Positions 18,860-26,886 of a stretch of 64,000 nt of DNA are shown here, piece after piece. The position numbers and the translations under genes were made by a program. The DNA is from DATFVA01 sp963764235 (GTDB taxonomy: Bacteria; Bacteroidota; Ignavibacteria; Ignavibacteriales; Ignavibacteriaceae), in contig CAVXRO010000014.1 in assembly GCA_963764235.1 (NCBI GenBank), positions 1 through 64,000 of the forward strand, written 5' to 3'. The notes under the pieces were generated by a model. That model did no database searches. It was not told where the DNA came from and saw nothing but the letters and a program-made list of their open reading frames with translations. The number at the start of each line of letters is the position of its first letter. Position 1 is the first letter of the stretch.

Positions 18860-19653
18860 TTTTCACTCCCAGATTTTTCATACAAGACTTTTAAGTCAAT
18901 TTTATGAAAGGGTTCAACCGGATCCTCTGCAGCAGGGGGAGGATCTTCTTTAAGAGATGAAGCATTATTTCTATCTTTTGAGTCAGGATGTTTTCCGGGG
19001 CGTGCGAGGTAAATTGCACCAAAAATTCCAAGCAGTATCATCAAACCTGCGCCTTCAAAGGCCATCATATACTTTCCCATCAGGAGTGTTCCGATCCGGT
19101 GTGAGGAATCCTGGTCGGGAATAAAATTTTTAACCGGCCAGTCCGGGAAGAGGAGAAGCAAAACGACCAGGATAACCGTAATGGCTAATCCGATCCAGGC
19201 AGCATAAGGTTTAAGTGAAGTAAACATCGACATATCCATACCCATATTCATACCGCCATTACCAACCTCATTATCATTTCCGCCTCCGTGATGATGGGAA
19301 TGTGAATGTGAGTTCTTATTTGATTTCTTTTTAGGGAGAAGTCCGAGCGAAAAAAGCTTCTCGATTAAAGGCATCTTCATTTTTGCCATCATATCACCGC
19401 CGGGATCATGGGAAAAGAGCACCATAAACAAAATCATTACAAGCATCCCGCCGATATACATCATGATCTGCAGCATTCCCAGAAGATCAGCCATCAGAAT
19501 TATGAACAAGCCTGCAACACCGATAAAAGATGCCATCAGGAAAATTCCACTCCGGAACATACTCATGGTTGTGGTCATACCCAGGGCTCCGGCAACTGAG
19601 ATAAATGAAAAAACTGCAAAGGCAAATATCTGTGCGGCTTCTCCGATGTTCAT
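18856..19653 (-). CDS. nuoJ: NuoJ-like subunit with a His/Met-rich insertion
   Basis: The start at 19653 (MNIGEAAQIFAF) overlaps the nuoH stop by 4 bases; a longer frame to 19731 only adds residues that overlap nuoH. The 265-residue protein has about five membrane helices, with the TM3 motif MYIGGMLVMILFMVLF. Ordinary NuoJ is about 165-185 residues. The extra length comes from a loop at about residues 100-143 containing HSHSHHH (116-122) followed by a glycine- and methionine-rich run (GGMNMGMDMSM), and a proline-rich C-terminal tail. The insertion looks able to bind metal. The 40058-40567 paralogue has no such insert. Confidence 0.9.
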   Translation of the reverse strand: MNIGEAAQIFAFAVFSFISVAGALGMTTTMSMFRSGIFLMASFIGVAGLFIILMADLLGMLQIMMYIGGMLVMILFMVLFSHDPGGDMMAKMKMPLIEKLFSLGLLPKKKSNKNSHSHSHHHGGGNDNEVGNGGMNMGMDMSMFTSLKPYAAWIGLAITVILVVLLLLFPDWPVKNFIPDQDSSHRIGTLLMGKYMMAFEGAGLMILLGIFGAIYLARPGKHPDSKDRNNASSLKEDPPPAAEDPVEPFHKIDLKVLYEKSGSEK

Positions 19654-20546
19654 TTTCCCCCGACTCCCAATAAAATTAATCCTCCTACGATAAGAACGTT
19701 CAGTAGTCCGACCGGAATCAGGACCTTCCATGAAAGCTCAAGCATTTGTGCCGTACTTAGTAGTTTAAGTTTCTGACCTGCCCACTTCATAAAGATCATT
19801 AACGAGAAGGTCTTAATAAACATCCAGATAAAACCCGGAAGAACTGGTCCGCTCCATCCTCCAAGGAACAGTACCGCACCCATAGCCGCAACCACGAAGA
19901 AAATACCGGCAAGTGAAATACTCCATAGCCTTCCTCTCCAGCCGCCGTATGTACTAATTATCCCGTTGTTTAATCTTTTTGAAAATGGTTCGAGGAAGGG
20001 TGCCCGGTAAACCTGCATCAGACCTGTAACAATGTATAAGGCAAAGCCAAACGGCTGTGAAACTATATACCATAATGAAGATTGAGAACTGATGATATTT
20101 TGAGTAGACATAGACTTAGCCATCATTATGGGACCTATGACTGCCAATCCCAGCGGTACAACATATGCCACAAGCTGGGCCACTATTCTATAGCAGGATT
20201 CTAAACTTTCGGCAACATTGCTTCCCCAGCCGCCGAGCGCAACAGCCAGGACCATATAATCAACCACAACGATGAAATAAAATAGTCCAATTCCAATATC
20301 TGCGCCGATCAGGTACTTGTCGATAGGAATAACTACCGCAGCAGCAGCCATACTGACCAGAGCCACAACAGGAGCAGCATTATACAGCCAGGTGTCAGGG
20401 TGCGCAGGGTAGAGGCTATTTTTAGAAAAGCCTGCCGAGGGACCTTTTTCGCCAATAATATTAAGCCGCGGTTCAATAATAACCGTAATTAAAGTTCCGG
20501 CTGAAAATAACAGCAGAGTTGTAATAAGGTTCAGGATTATTCCCAA
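19650..20546 (-). CDS. nuoH: NuoH-like subunit lacking signature carboxylates
   Basis: A 298-residue membrane protein recognised as NuoH from GGWGSN followed by AQLVAYVVPLGLAVIG, the LFLGGWSGP segment, and LELSWKVLIPVGLLN near the end. Characterised NuoH has a glutamate in the SYE motif of TM5 (E. coli E157); here the aligned position is V129 (AYV). The acidic quinone-site loop normally reading PFDxPExExEL...EYSG is replaced by APFLEPFSKRLNNG and YGGWRGR, with almost all carboxylates lost. The N-terminal ERK-type motif is also missing. The protein overlaps nuoA by 10 bases. It probably cannot do standard quinone coupling; its actual partner is unknown. Confidence 0.85.
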   Translation of the reverse strand: MGIILNLITTLLLFSAGTLITVIIEPRLNIIGEKGPSAGFSKNSLYPAHPDTWLYNAAPVVALVSMAAAAVVIPIDKYLIGADIGIGLFYFIVVVDYMVLAVALGGWGSNVAESLESCYRIVAQLVAYVVPLGLAVIGPIMMAKSMSTQNIISSQSSLWYIVSQPFGFALYIVTGLMQVYRAPFLEPFSKRLNNGIISTYGGWRGRLWSISLAGIFFVVAAMGAVLFLGGWSGPVLPGFIWMFIKTFSLMIFMKWAGQKLKLLSTAQMLELSWKVLIPVGLLNVLIVGGLILLGVGGK

Positions 20547-20854
20547 TCAAGTCCTCCCATTCCCCAGGAATATGCAATTCCTGATGACAGTATTGCAATG
20601 AAAACGAGCATGTCAAGAAAGGCCTTCATCCCGATATCAGCGAATACTACTGCCCAGGGATACATGAATATCATTTCCATATCAAATGAAAGAAAGATCA
20701 GAGAGAACGTTATAAATGAAAAACGAAAATTATTCCATTTGGATGAATTAGGTACCCATTCTATCTGCTTTTGTGAAAAAGCATATAGTAGAAGGATAAA
20801 ACCGCATGCAGCAAGGATTATCAGACCTGCTACTGAGTACCAGGTTAAAATCAT
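20537..20854 (-). CDS. nuoA: NuoA-like subunit lacking the ECG loop
   Basis: A 105-residue, three-helix protein, first gene of the minus-strand nuo run. It is recognised by the TM2 segment LSFDMEMIFMYPWAVVF, which matches the family's FDvE..FL.PWA. The loop that normally reads PYECG, whose cysteine sits beside the quinone cavity, is here QIEWVPNSSKWNNFR (about residues 30-44) and has no cysteine. Together with the NuoH changes this suggests that the interface with NuoBD has changed or is absent. No nuoB, C, D, E, F, G or I is found beside it. Confidence in the family call is good but lower than for its neighbours because the protein is divergent. Confidence 0.8.
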   Translation of the reverse strand: MILTWYSVAGLIILAACGFILLLYAFSQKQIEWVPNSSKWNNFRFSFITFSLIFLSFDMEMIFMYPWAVVFADIGMKAFLDMLVFIAILSSGIAYSWGMGGLDWE

Positions 20855-20971
20855 TATAAGTTCTTTTTTTTCTTTAATTAGAAGATATAGGAATATCAGC
20901 TTCTATTCTTTGTTCTGGGTCAAAATAATATATTCGATCCCTTCCCGGACAGTATTCCATCCGGGCGGATA

Positions 20972-21000
20972 TAAAAAAAGGATGGCTAAACCATCCTTTT
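20972..21000 (-). terminator. Rho-independent terminator for the Met-rich gene pair
   Basis: On the minus strand a 10-base stem (AAAAGGATGG with CCATCCTTTT on the plus strand, loop CTAAA) is followed by a T-run, 25 bases after the stop of the 21025-21249 gene. It separates this pair from the nuo operon. Confidence 0.85.
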
Positions 21001-21024
21001 GGGAACACAAAAAACGACCGGATA

Positions 21025-21249
21025 CTATTGGTTATTATGATCATTTCTATTCTCCATCATGCCGCCATGCATCATTCCCTGATTACCCATCATACTCTTC
21101 ATATAATTCCACATCTGCGGGTAATTATCCATCATATTATACATGTAATTTGTGAATGAGGTATCCTTGTTCGCTATTGAGAACATATTGTTCATCATCA
21201 TCCTCCGTGCGCTTTGATTCTGCATCATATAACCCATCATATTATTCAT
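21025..21249 (-). CDS. Methionine-rich small protein
   Basis: A 74-residue protein in which methionine is the commonest residue, often in MM pairs (MNNMMGYMM, NMYN-MMDN, MKSMMGNQGMMHGGMM), with asparagine and histidine. Such composition is typical of periplasmic copper- or silver-binding proteins. It has no signal peptide of its own: the ATG overlaps the stop of the upstream secreted ORF by 4 bases (ATGA). The two may be one exported protein split by a one-base indel, since the end of the first ORF (HPQMMQNFMQQL) has the same style. It is terminated by the hairpin at 20972-21000. Metal binding is inferred from composition only. Confidence 0.6.
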   Translation of the reverse strand: MNNMMGYMMQNQSARRMMMNNMFSIANKDTSFTNYMYNMMDNYPQMWNYMKSMMGNQGMMHGGMMENRNDHNNQ

Positions 21250-21440
21250 GGCTCATGGTTATCAGTAAGCTGCTGCATAAAGTTCTGCATCATCTGCGGG
21301 TGAGTTATGATTTCGTGGATTGCCTCATTCTGGGTTTTCTGGTTCTTCAGCAATTGGCTGTCAGGTTTGTTTTGGGCAAACAAAATGGAAAATCCGGCGA
21401 TCAGTAAAATTACCATCGGAACTAATACCTTCGATTTCAT
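21246..21440 (-). CDS. Small exported protein with Met-rich C-terminus
   Basis: The start is taken at ATG 21440 (MKSKVLVPMVILLIAG), preceded by AAAGGAGAAG-like bases; the longer frame to 21458 has a poorer start. Residues 1-22 form a typical signal peptide ending near LFAQ. The 42-residue mature part is polar and ends HPQMMQNFMQQLTDNHEP. Its stop overlaps the ATG of the methionine-rich gene. A single protein of about 138 residues, exported and Met-rich throughout, would result if one base were missing at 21246-21250. The role is unknown; neighbours suggest metal handling. Confidence 0.55.
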   Translation of the reverse strand: MKSKVLVPMVILLIAGFSILFAQNKPDSQLLKNQKTQNEAIHEIITHPQMMQNFMQQLTDNHEP

Positions 21441-21713
21441 TATTTCTTCTCCTTTCAAAGGATTGTTTATAGCATATTGTCAAATCTTGATACAAATATA
21501 ATATCTTATACAGGCCTTCCCGTTACAGAATATTGATATTATTTTACAAGTTTTGAAAGGCCCGAAATGCTGCTATGAAGAGGGGAAATCTTTATCAGGC
21601 TCGAAAATTTGATGCAGGTAAAAAGCTGAATATAAAAGAGCAGGAGAGGCAGAGGTTCGAAGAAAAGTACGAATATTCATCCTATTAAGAAGATTAGAAG
21701 CTGAATCCTGAAT

Positions 21714-22772
21714 CTATTTTGCCCGTAAGTATTGATCCGGCCACTTAATGTCTGCATTTAATTCTTTTGCAGCCAGCAGAGGCCAGTATGGATTACGCAG
21801 CAATTCCTTTGCAAGTAGTACGATATCAGCCTGGTTTGTTCGTATAATGGTTTCAGCCTGTTCAGGCGAGGTTATGAATCCTACCGCACCTGTTAAAATG
21901 CCTGCTTCCCTTTTTATTTTTTCTGCAAAATGAACCTGGTATCCCGGGCCGACAGGTATTTTTGCATCAGCAGCATTTCCGCCGCTGGAACAGTCGATTA
22001 GATCAACCCCCGCTTCTTTTAACCATGATGCAAGCTGTACTGACTGATCCGCATCCCAGCCCTCTTTCCAATCGGATGCAGAAATTCTTACAAAGAGTGG
22101 GACGCTGCCGGGAATCGATTTCCTCACCGTCTCCGCAATTTCAACAGCCAGTCTGCACCTGTTTTCCAGGCTTCCGCCATATTTATCCTTTCGATGATTT
22201 GAAAGAGGGGACAGGAATTCGTGCACGAGATAGCCATGGGCCATATGCAGTTCAATTAGTTTAAAGCCGGCATTCATAGCTCTTTGTGCAGCATCTTTAA
22301 ACTGGTTTTTCACAATATGGATGTCTTCAATGGTCATTTCTTTTGGATCAGGATAGTTATCCGCAAAGGGAATTGCAGAAGGAGCAATAGTTTGCCAGCC
22401 GCCGTCCTTTATATCAACTTTTCCTTTACCTTTCCAGGGAGAATACGTGGATGCCTTTCTTCCGGCGTGCGCTAGCTGAATTCCAGGAACAGAATTCTGA
22501 GAACTGATGAAAGCAGTGATTCTTTTGTAAGCTTCTGCCTGATCATCGCTCCATATTCCGGCATCATCGGGAGAAATTCTTCCTTCGGGTGAAACAGCAG
22601 TGGCTTCCATCATTACGAGGGCAGCTCCACCGACAGCACGGGTTCCAAGGTGAACAAAGTGCCAATCGGTCGGCATTCCATTTTCACTGGAATACTGACA
22701 CATTGGGGAAACCGTGATCCTGTTTTTTAGTTCGAGGTCCCGAATCTTAAGAGGTGTAAAAAGAACACTCAA
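21714..22772 (-). CDS. Old yellow enzyme family NADPH dehydrogenase (YqjM-like)
   Basis: FMN-dependent ene-reductase/NADH:flavin oxidoreductase of about 352 residues, a TIM barrel. Motifs include the start LFTPLKIRDLELKNRI, SPMCQYS, QLAHAGRKAS (flavin contact), ELHMAHGYLVHEFLSPLSNHR, YGGSLENRCR and GAVGFITSPEQAE. The TTG at 22772 is preferred as start: family members begin at this point and an AGGAG lies 10 bases upstream; the open frame to 22832 adds 20 residues unlike the family. The substrate is probably an alpha,beta-unsaturated carbonyl compound, often linked to oxidative stress. It stands alone between small metal/stress-type genes. Confidence 0.92.
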   Translation of the reverse strand: MSVLFTPLKIRDLELKNRITVSPMCQYSSENGMPTDWHFVHLGTRAVGGAALVMMEATAVSPEGRISPDDAGIWSDDQAEAYKRITAFISSQNSVPGIQLAHAGRKASTYSPWKGKGKVDIKDGGWQTIAPSAIPFADNYPDPKEMTIEDIHIVKNQFKDAAQRAMNAGFKLIELHMAHGYLVHEFLSPLSNHRKDKYGGSLENRCRLAVEIAETVRKSIPGSVPLFVRISASDWKEGWDADQSVQLASWLKEAGVDLIDCSSGGNAADAKIPVGPGYQVHFAEKIKREAGILTGAVGFITSPEQAETIIRTNQADIVLLAKELLRNPYWPLLAAKELNADIKWPDQYLRAK

Positions 22773-22876
22773 TTTTTTGTTGCTCCTGTATGATTTAATT
22801 GTAGCTTCAAAATTAAAGAAGCATGGGCTCAAGTATCAAGTATCCGGCATCCAGGACCGGAATATCCGGAATCTTA

Positions 22877-23104
22877 CTACAGATCTTTTTTCATTTCCTC
22901 AAATTGCTCTTTAGAGATTTCTCCTTTAGCATATCTCTTTTTAAGTATATCTAGTGGAGACTCAAGATGTGGATTCACCTGGTTCTGATTTCTGTTCCTG
23001 TTTGATTGATTTATCAGGAGCCATACTATAACACCTATTATTACAAGCCAGAAAATCCAGCCGAACCACATTCCGCCGCCCCCCCACATCCAGTTATGAA
23101 ACAT
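22877..23104 (-). CDS. SHOCT-domain small membrane protein
   Basis: A 75-residue protein. Residues 1-12 are rich in W, G and M (MFHNWMWGGGGMWFGW), followed by one transmembrane helix (about 15-32), a polar linker rich in N and Q, and a C-terminal SHOCT-type motif (PLDILKKRYAKGEISKEQFEEMKKDL, about 49-75). SHOCT modules are short oligomerisation domains at the ends of many small membrane proteins. It is commonly seen near metal and stress genes in Bacteroidota. The family identification is secure; no function is known. Confidence 0.85.
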   Translation of the reverse strand: MFHNWMWGGGGMWFGWIFWLVIIGVIVWLLINQSNRNRNQNQVNPHLESPLDILKKRYAKGEISKEQFEEMKKDL

Positions 23105-23433
23105 TTTATTTACCTCATTATTGTTCGTTTAATTATTAGACACAAATAATCACTTTATGGTTCAAAGACAGAGTTAATTGTGACTTGTATCTATTAGTTC
23201 AAAATATATCAAGATAATGGAGAAAAAGCGTTATAAAATTATGAAAAAGTCTTACAGGAATTTTATCCGTTTAAATGCAGGATTCAGGCTGGAGAGATGG
23301 TTCCTTATGAATGATAAAAAAAATGAAGATGACACCCAAATGGATGGATGTCATCTTTAAGGTTTTGAGTTAACGGGTTCCTACAAATGCCTTTCCGCCT
23401 TCACTCAGGATTTTAGAATGTGTATTATTTCTT
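23105..23433. other. Intergenic region between ccmF and the SHOCT gene
   Basis: It holds the ccmF terminator (23316-23357) and, toward 23105, the presumed promoter of the SHOCT gene. A 39-codon plus-strand ORF (23241-23360) runs into the terminator stem and is not credited. Nothing else is recognisable. Confidence 0.5.
23316..23357 (-). terminator. Terminator downstream of ccmF
   Basis: AAGATGACA (23326-23334) pairs with TGTCATCTT (23349-23357). Read on the minus strand, the stem is followed by CATTTTTTTT. It lies about 75 bases after the ccmF stop. Confidence 0.75.
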
Positions 23434-25524
23434 TTAACTATCGGAACTCAAAATTGTGTTTTCTCTTCTGCGTCTGAATGAGGCAATAATTAGTCCTGCA
23501 GTAATCAGAATTACGCCCGACCAGACAAGATCCATATTCTGTTTGATGCTTGCTTCCACTGTAAGCACTTCCTGAGATTGACCGTTACCGCCGCCTCCAA
23601 CTCCGTTCTCATCATAGCCGACAGGGGATATATAAATATCTTTTCCCCATCCGGGAAGGATATCCGGTTCCCTCATAAGCGAGTTATTGAAATCAGATAT
23701 GAACATTACAGGCGAAGCCTTGATCGTCTTGTTCCTGCTCTTTATCTGAACATCAAAGGAATATTTGTCGCTGCCCATAATTCTGTTATAACCTGTAAAT
23801 ACAAAGGTATGGTTTAATGCTTTTACTTCTTTTCCTTTTGGAAGTGTGAGCTGCTCCGATGTGGAAAAATTACCTGAAAGAAGTACTCCGAGGAGAAAGA
23901 TCCCTACTCCTATGTGTGCGATCTGTCCGCCTGTGACCAGATAATTTACTTTCAGACTCTTAATTATCGTACTGATATTGGTTGAAATTACGAAGCAGGC
24001 TGATAAGGTATAAATCATAAAATATATTGATGACATACCGGCGGCAAATGCAATTATTGCTGCTGCAGCCCCGGAAATAACAAGATGAATTCCTGTTAAA
24101 CGAAGCAGCTCTTTTTTATCGGTAGTGCGCCACCTCAGGATGAGAGTAAAGGATATCAGGAACATCATAAAGATGGCAAGAGGAAAATTCATCGTGGTGT
24201 AGTAACTTATTTCCACTGCACTCCCAAAAATAGGGGAGGAGGTACCGAGAATAATTATTAATGCGGAGCCAAGCATCAGCGCGGATCCGTAAAATAATCC
24301 GTTCTCCCTGCTGAAGAAGGATTCCTCTGAGCCGGAGAGACTTTTTAATTCTTTCCATCTTGCCAGTATACCGGCTATGCCCAGGATTGTAAAAGTTAGG
24401 ATGAAACCCACAAGTAAAAGATATGTGGTCATTCCGGGTGCCACAAATGAATGAACGGAAGCTTCTGAAAGTATACCGCTCCTCGTAAGGAAGGTACTGT
24501 ATATTACAAAAACAAATGTAAGAATAGAGAGAACAAGGTTTGTTCTTATGTATTTTCCGCTGCTGCCTTTCAGCTGCGTATTTTTCTGTATTACGAGGGT
24601 ATGTATTAAAGCAACTCCGATTATCCAGGGAACAAGGCTGGAATTCTCAACCGGGTCCCATCCCCAGAAACCTCCCCATCCAAGAACACCGTAAGCCCAG
24701 TATCCCCCGATCATTATGGCTAATCCCAGCACCGACATTGAAACAGAAAGCCATGGCAGCGATTTGCTGACCCAGGTTTTATAGTCTCTTCTTAAAATTG
24801 CCGACATCGCAAACGAATACGGGATACCTGTCATCGCGAACCCCACAAACAGCAGCGGGGGATGAATCTGCATCCAGAAGTTCTGAAGCAGAGGATTCAA
24901 ACCTTTTCCTGCGATAAGAAATTTTTCGACGGGAATGTTTAATGAAGCAAGAACTGCCTTCAGCTGAGGACCGATATGCAGGAACTGCTGTCCCTTATTA
25001 TCAGCCATTATGAATTGCCGCAGATCCGGTAGCCCCAGATACGAAGAGTTAAAATATTTCAACTGCAGATAATTCGGTTCAGCCCAGATTGATGTGAAAG
25101 GATTTTTGAGAAAAGGACTGATAAGGATGGCAAGGAATACCGCAATCAAAGTATAAACCATCATAAATGAAGATTCCCGTGCTGTATCGCCGGAAAGATT
25201 TTTTATAAGGATTAAACCAAGAATTGCAGAAAATAGAAGCCACAGAAGAAAGCTTCCTTCCTGTCCTGCAAAGAAAGACGAAAGCAGCAGTCCGAATGAA
25301 AGATCACTGCTGCTGTATTCGAATACATAGTCATACTGGTAATTATGCGACAGTATAAGATAAAGGAGGAAAGCACTGGCTGCCGCAATAAGCAGTGTCA
25401 TTACATAATAACCCCTGCGCGCAAGCGCAAGGGTATTCGTATATCCTCTGAAAGTATAGTAGTACATTATAACAGTAAAAATACCCGTTATAATTGAACA
25501 AGTAATTATTAAGTTTCCAATCAT
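23434..25524 (-). CDS. ccmF: CcmF/CcsA-type cytochrome c haem lyase
   Basis: A 696-residue multi-pass inner-membrane protein of the haem-handling protein family for cytochrome c maturation. The tryptophan-rich haem-contact motif is clear (VLGWGGFWGWDPVENSSLVPWIIG), preceded by an IHPPLLFVGF segment and followed by LTRSGILSEASVHSF, both typical of CcmF. The C-terminal third contains a periplasmic domain (LTLPKGKEVKALNHTFVFTGYNR) before a final helix. It would attach haem to apocytochromes such as the one at 13011-13532. It follows a zinc-ribbon/CcmH-like gene at 25589-26209 with a 64-base gap on the same strand, so the two probably form a maturation unit. Confidence 0.93.
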   Translation of the reverse strand: MIGNLIITCSIITGIFTVIMYYYTFRGYTNTLALARRGYYVMTLLIAAASAFLLYLILSHNYQYDYVFEYSSSDLSFGLLLSSFFAGQEGSFLLWLLFSAILGLILIKNLSGDTARESSFMMVYTLIAVFLAILISPFLKNPFTSIWAEPNYLQLKYFNSSYLGLPDLRQFIMADNKGQQFLHIGPQLKAVLASLNIPVEKFLIAGKGLNPLLQNFWMQIHPPLLFVGFAMTGIPYSFAMSAILRRDYKTWVSKSLPWLSVSMSVLGLAIMIGGYWAYGVLGWGGFWGWDPVENSSLVPWIIGVALIHTLVIQKNTQLKGSSGKYIRTNLVLSILTFVFVIYSTFLTRSGILSEASVHSFVAPGMTTYLLLVGFILTFTILGIAGILARWKELKSLSGSEESFFSRENGLFYGSALMLGSALIIILGTSSPIFGSAVEISYYTTMNFPLAIFMMFLISFTLILRWRTTDKKELLRLTGIHLVISGAAAAIIAFAAGMSSIYFMIYTLSACFVISTNISTIIKSLKVNYLVTGGQIAHIGVGIFLLGVLLSGNFSTSEQLTLPKGKEVKALNHTFVFTGYNRIMGSDKYSFDVQIKSRNKTIKASPVMFISDFNNSLMREPDILPGWGKDIYISPVGYDENGVGGGGNGQSQEVLTVEASIKQNMDLVWSGVILITAGLIIASFRRRRENTILSSDS

Positions 25525-25588
25525 TTCCTATAATCTCCGAAAAAAAATTATAATATTTTAAGTTATCCAACTAATGAGATACGATTAC

Positions 25589-26209
25589 TCAACCACCCTT
25601 AATCAGTTCAGATGGGACTTTGAGTCCACCATACTTGTTATTTACTGCTGTAATAATTCCCTCTACACTTAATTTCTGAGCTGCCTTTCTTTGAATAAAG
25701 GTCCTTTCCTCAGCAGCTTTACTGCACGTACACACTTCCAGTGAATCATTACAGTCACCACAAGAGCAATCAAAGCTCTTTACCACGGCAGCACTAATAC
25801 TATCGGACATTATACTTACTATTGATCCCTTGACCCCGGCTGGTTCATAGTATGAATCATTGTGTCCAACTGTTTTTGGAATCGACTGATAAACCAGAAA
25901 GCCCAATAAAATAATAATAGCGGCTGAGATTACTTTATGCTCGCGTATAACCTTTGAAAGTCTCAGATCTTCAGGTTTATTTTTTTTTGATTTCCCCTGT
26001 TTCCTGCCAGACAATTTTCCTTGGGGATATGATGAGATTCTCTGCAGTTTGCTCCCACAGTTCTCACAGAGTGAAGCTGCTTTTGTATTTTCACAACCGC
26101 ACGACGGACAAAAAGTAATATCTGACTGTCCAGGTTTTAACTCTGAACCGCACTTTTTACAGTATTTATTTTCATTGTTATTTTCAGTGTTACAAATTTT
26201 GCATTTCAT
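25589..26209 (-). CDS. Double zinc-ribbon membrane protein with CcmH/NrfF-like C-terminal domain
   Basis: 206 residues. Two zinc ribbons occupy the cytoplasmic N-terminus: CKIC...CKKC (3-20) and CPSC...CENC (34-51). A basic linker precedes one transmembrane helix (about 94-110). The extracytoplasmic part ends with FDCSCGDC (146-153), CTC (160-162), then an arginine-containing helix and NNKYGGLK. This pattern resembles the CcmH/CycL/NrfF variant with CxCGC...L..C.C and a terminal YG, which reduces or presents apocytochrome cysteines. Being directly upstream of ccmF supports that reading. Zinc-ribbon plus CcmH-like fusion is not an arrangement I know. The zinc-ribbon call is secure; the CcmH link is moderately sure. 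Confidence 0.75.
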   Translation of the reverse strand: MKCKICNTENNNENKYCKKCGSELKPGQSDITFCPSCGCENTKAASLCENCGSKLQRISSYPQGKLSGRKQGKSKKNKPEDLRLSKVIREHKVISAAIIILLGFLVYQSIPKTVGHNDSYYEPAGVKGSIVSIMSDSISAAVVKSFDCSCGDCNDSLEVCTCSKAAEERTFIQRKAAQKLSVEGIITAVNNKYGGLKVPSELIKGG

Positions 26210-26239
26210 AACTTACCCGGTCATATGATAAATTGAACA

Positions 26240-26282
26240 ATACTTTTATTAAAGCGACGGTAGTTTTATCAAATACCGCCGC
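26240..26282 (-). terminator. Probable terminator after the heavy-metal-binding gene
   Basis: GCGACGGTA (26254-26262) pairs with TACCGCCGC (26274-26282) with one mismatch. On the minus strand the stem is followed by TTTAATAAAAGTATT. It lies 19 bases downstream of the stop at 26301. Confidence 0.45.
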
Positions 26283-26300
26283 GAACTTCGAAAAGTGGTT

Positions 26301-26852
26301 TTATTCGGTTACTTTAAATCCATTCATAGTAAGATTTGAAGCAGCTTTTTTAAGTGAAACTTCCTGTAGGGTCATTCCGCAAAGAGGACATTTACCCGGA
26401 GTATCTGATATAACATTGTAGTCCATCATATCCTGATATACTTTGCCGTCATTATTTGCATCTATTTTTTCCAGGTTAATGACACCTGTCCGTACGATAG
26501 AATTTTCCTCAGTTATATCCTTTATCTTGAAACCTTTACTGACCAGGTTTTCTTCTGCCTTATCGATTGATACTTCCTCGAGAGCCATCCCGCATTTAGG
26601 GTCTTTTCCCGGTGCATCTGAGAGGACATCAAAGTCCATCGGACATTGGTAAACCTTCCCGTCATTATTTTTGTCAATCGCATTGAGGTCGAATTCTTTT
26701 GCATCCTTGTCCTGTTTCATTTTTGAATGATCCATTTTCATATGACCATCCATTTTCTTTGAATCCGAATTATCCTGTGCCGCCGACAATCCGTTCATCA
26801 GAAATAAAAGAATGAATGCTAAAACTGCAGTTCTAAAGATATTTAAAGACAT
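26301..26852 (-). CDS. Exported protein with two tandem heavy-metal-binding modules
   Basis: The start at 26852 (MSLNIFRTAVLAFILLF) is chosen because AAGGAGAC lies 4 bases upstream and a signal peptide (ending near GLSAAQ) follows; the longer frame to 26906 is unlikely. The mature protein begins with a Met/His-rich stretch (MDGHMKMDHSKMKQD) and then carries two repeats of about 58 residues. Each starts IDxNNDGKVYQ, continues MDxxVxSDxPGK, and ends CGMxLxEVSxxKAxxNLxxxGFK. The first has CP...DPKCGM, the second CPLCGM. The same module closes CusB at 30470. It is last in the cus cluster and is probably a periplasmic copper/silver chaperone or sponge. Confidence 0.85.
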   Translation of the reverse strand: MSLNIFRTAVLAFILLFLMNGLSAAQDNSDSKKMDGHMKMDHSKMKQDKDAKEFDLNAIDKNNDGKVYQCPMDFDVLSDAPGKDPKCGMALEEVSIDKAEENLVSKGFKIKDITEENSIVRTGVINLEKIDANNDGKVYQDMMDYNVISDTPGKCPLCGMTLQEVSLKKAASNLTMNGFKVTE

Positions 26853-26886
26853 TTTAGTCTCCTTGTTAATGATTGAAAGTTTTTTA

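Noticed and set aside
19654..19731. Longer start for nuoJ
   Set aside because: The extra residues are arginine-rich, lie inside nuoH, and the MNIGEAAQ start fits the membrane helix and the ATGA overlap.
21575..21688. 37-codon plus-strand ORF (starts MKRGNLYQARKF, lysine/glutamate rich)
   Set aside because: Only a weak ribosome site and no recognisable motif; length is within chance for this composition. It might be real, but I cannot support it.
22773..22832. Upstream extension of the old yellow enzyme gene
   Set aside because: The first 20 residues do not resemble the family; TTG 22772 has an AGGAG upstream and matches family starts.
23241..23360. 39-codon plus-strand ORF (starts MKKSYRNFIRL)
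   Set aside because: Its end runs through the ccmF terminator hairpin and there is no convincing ribosome site.
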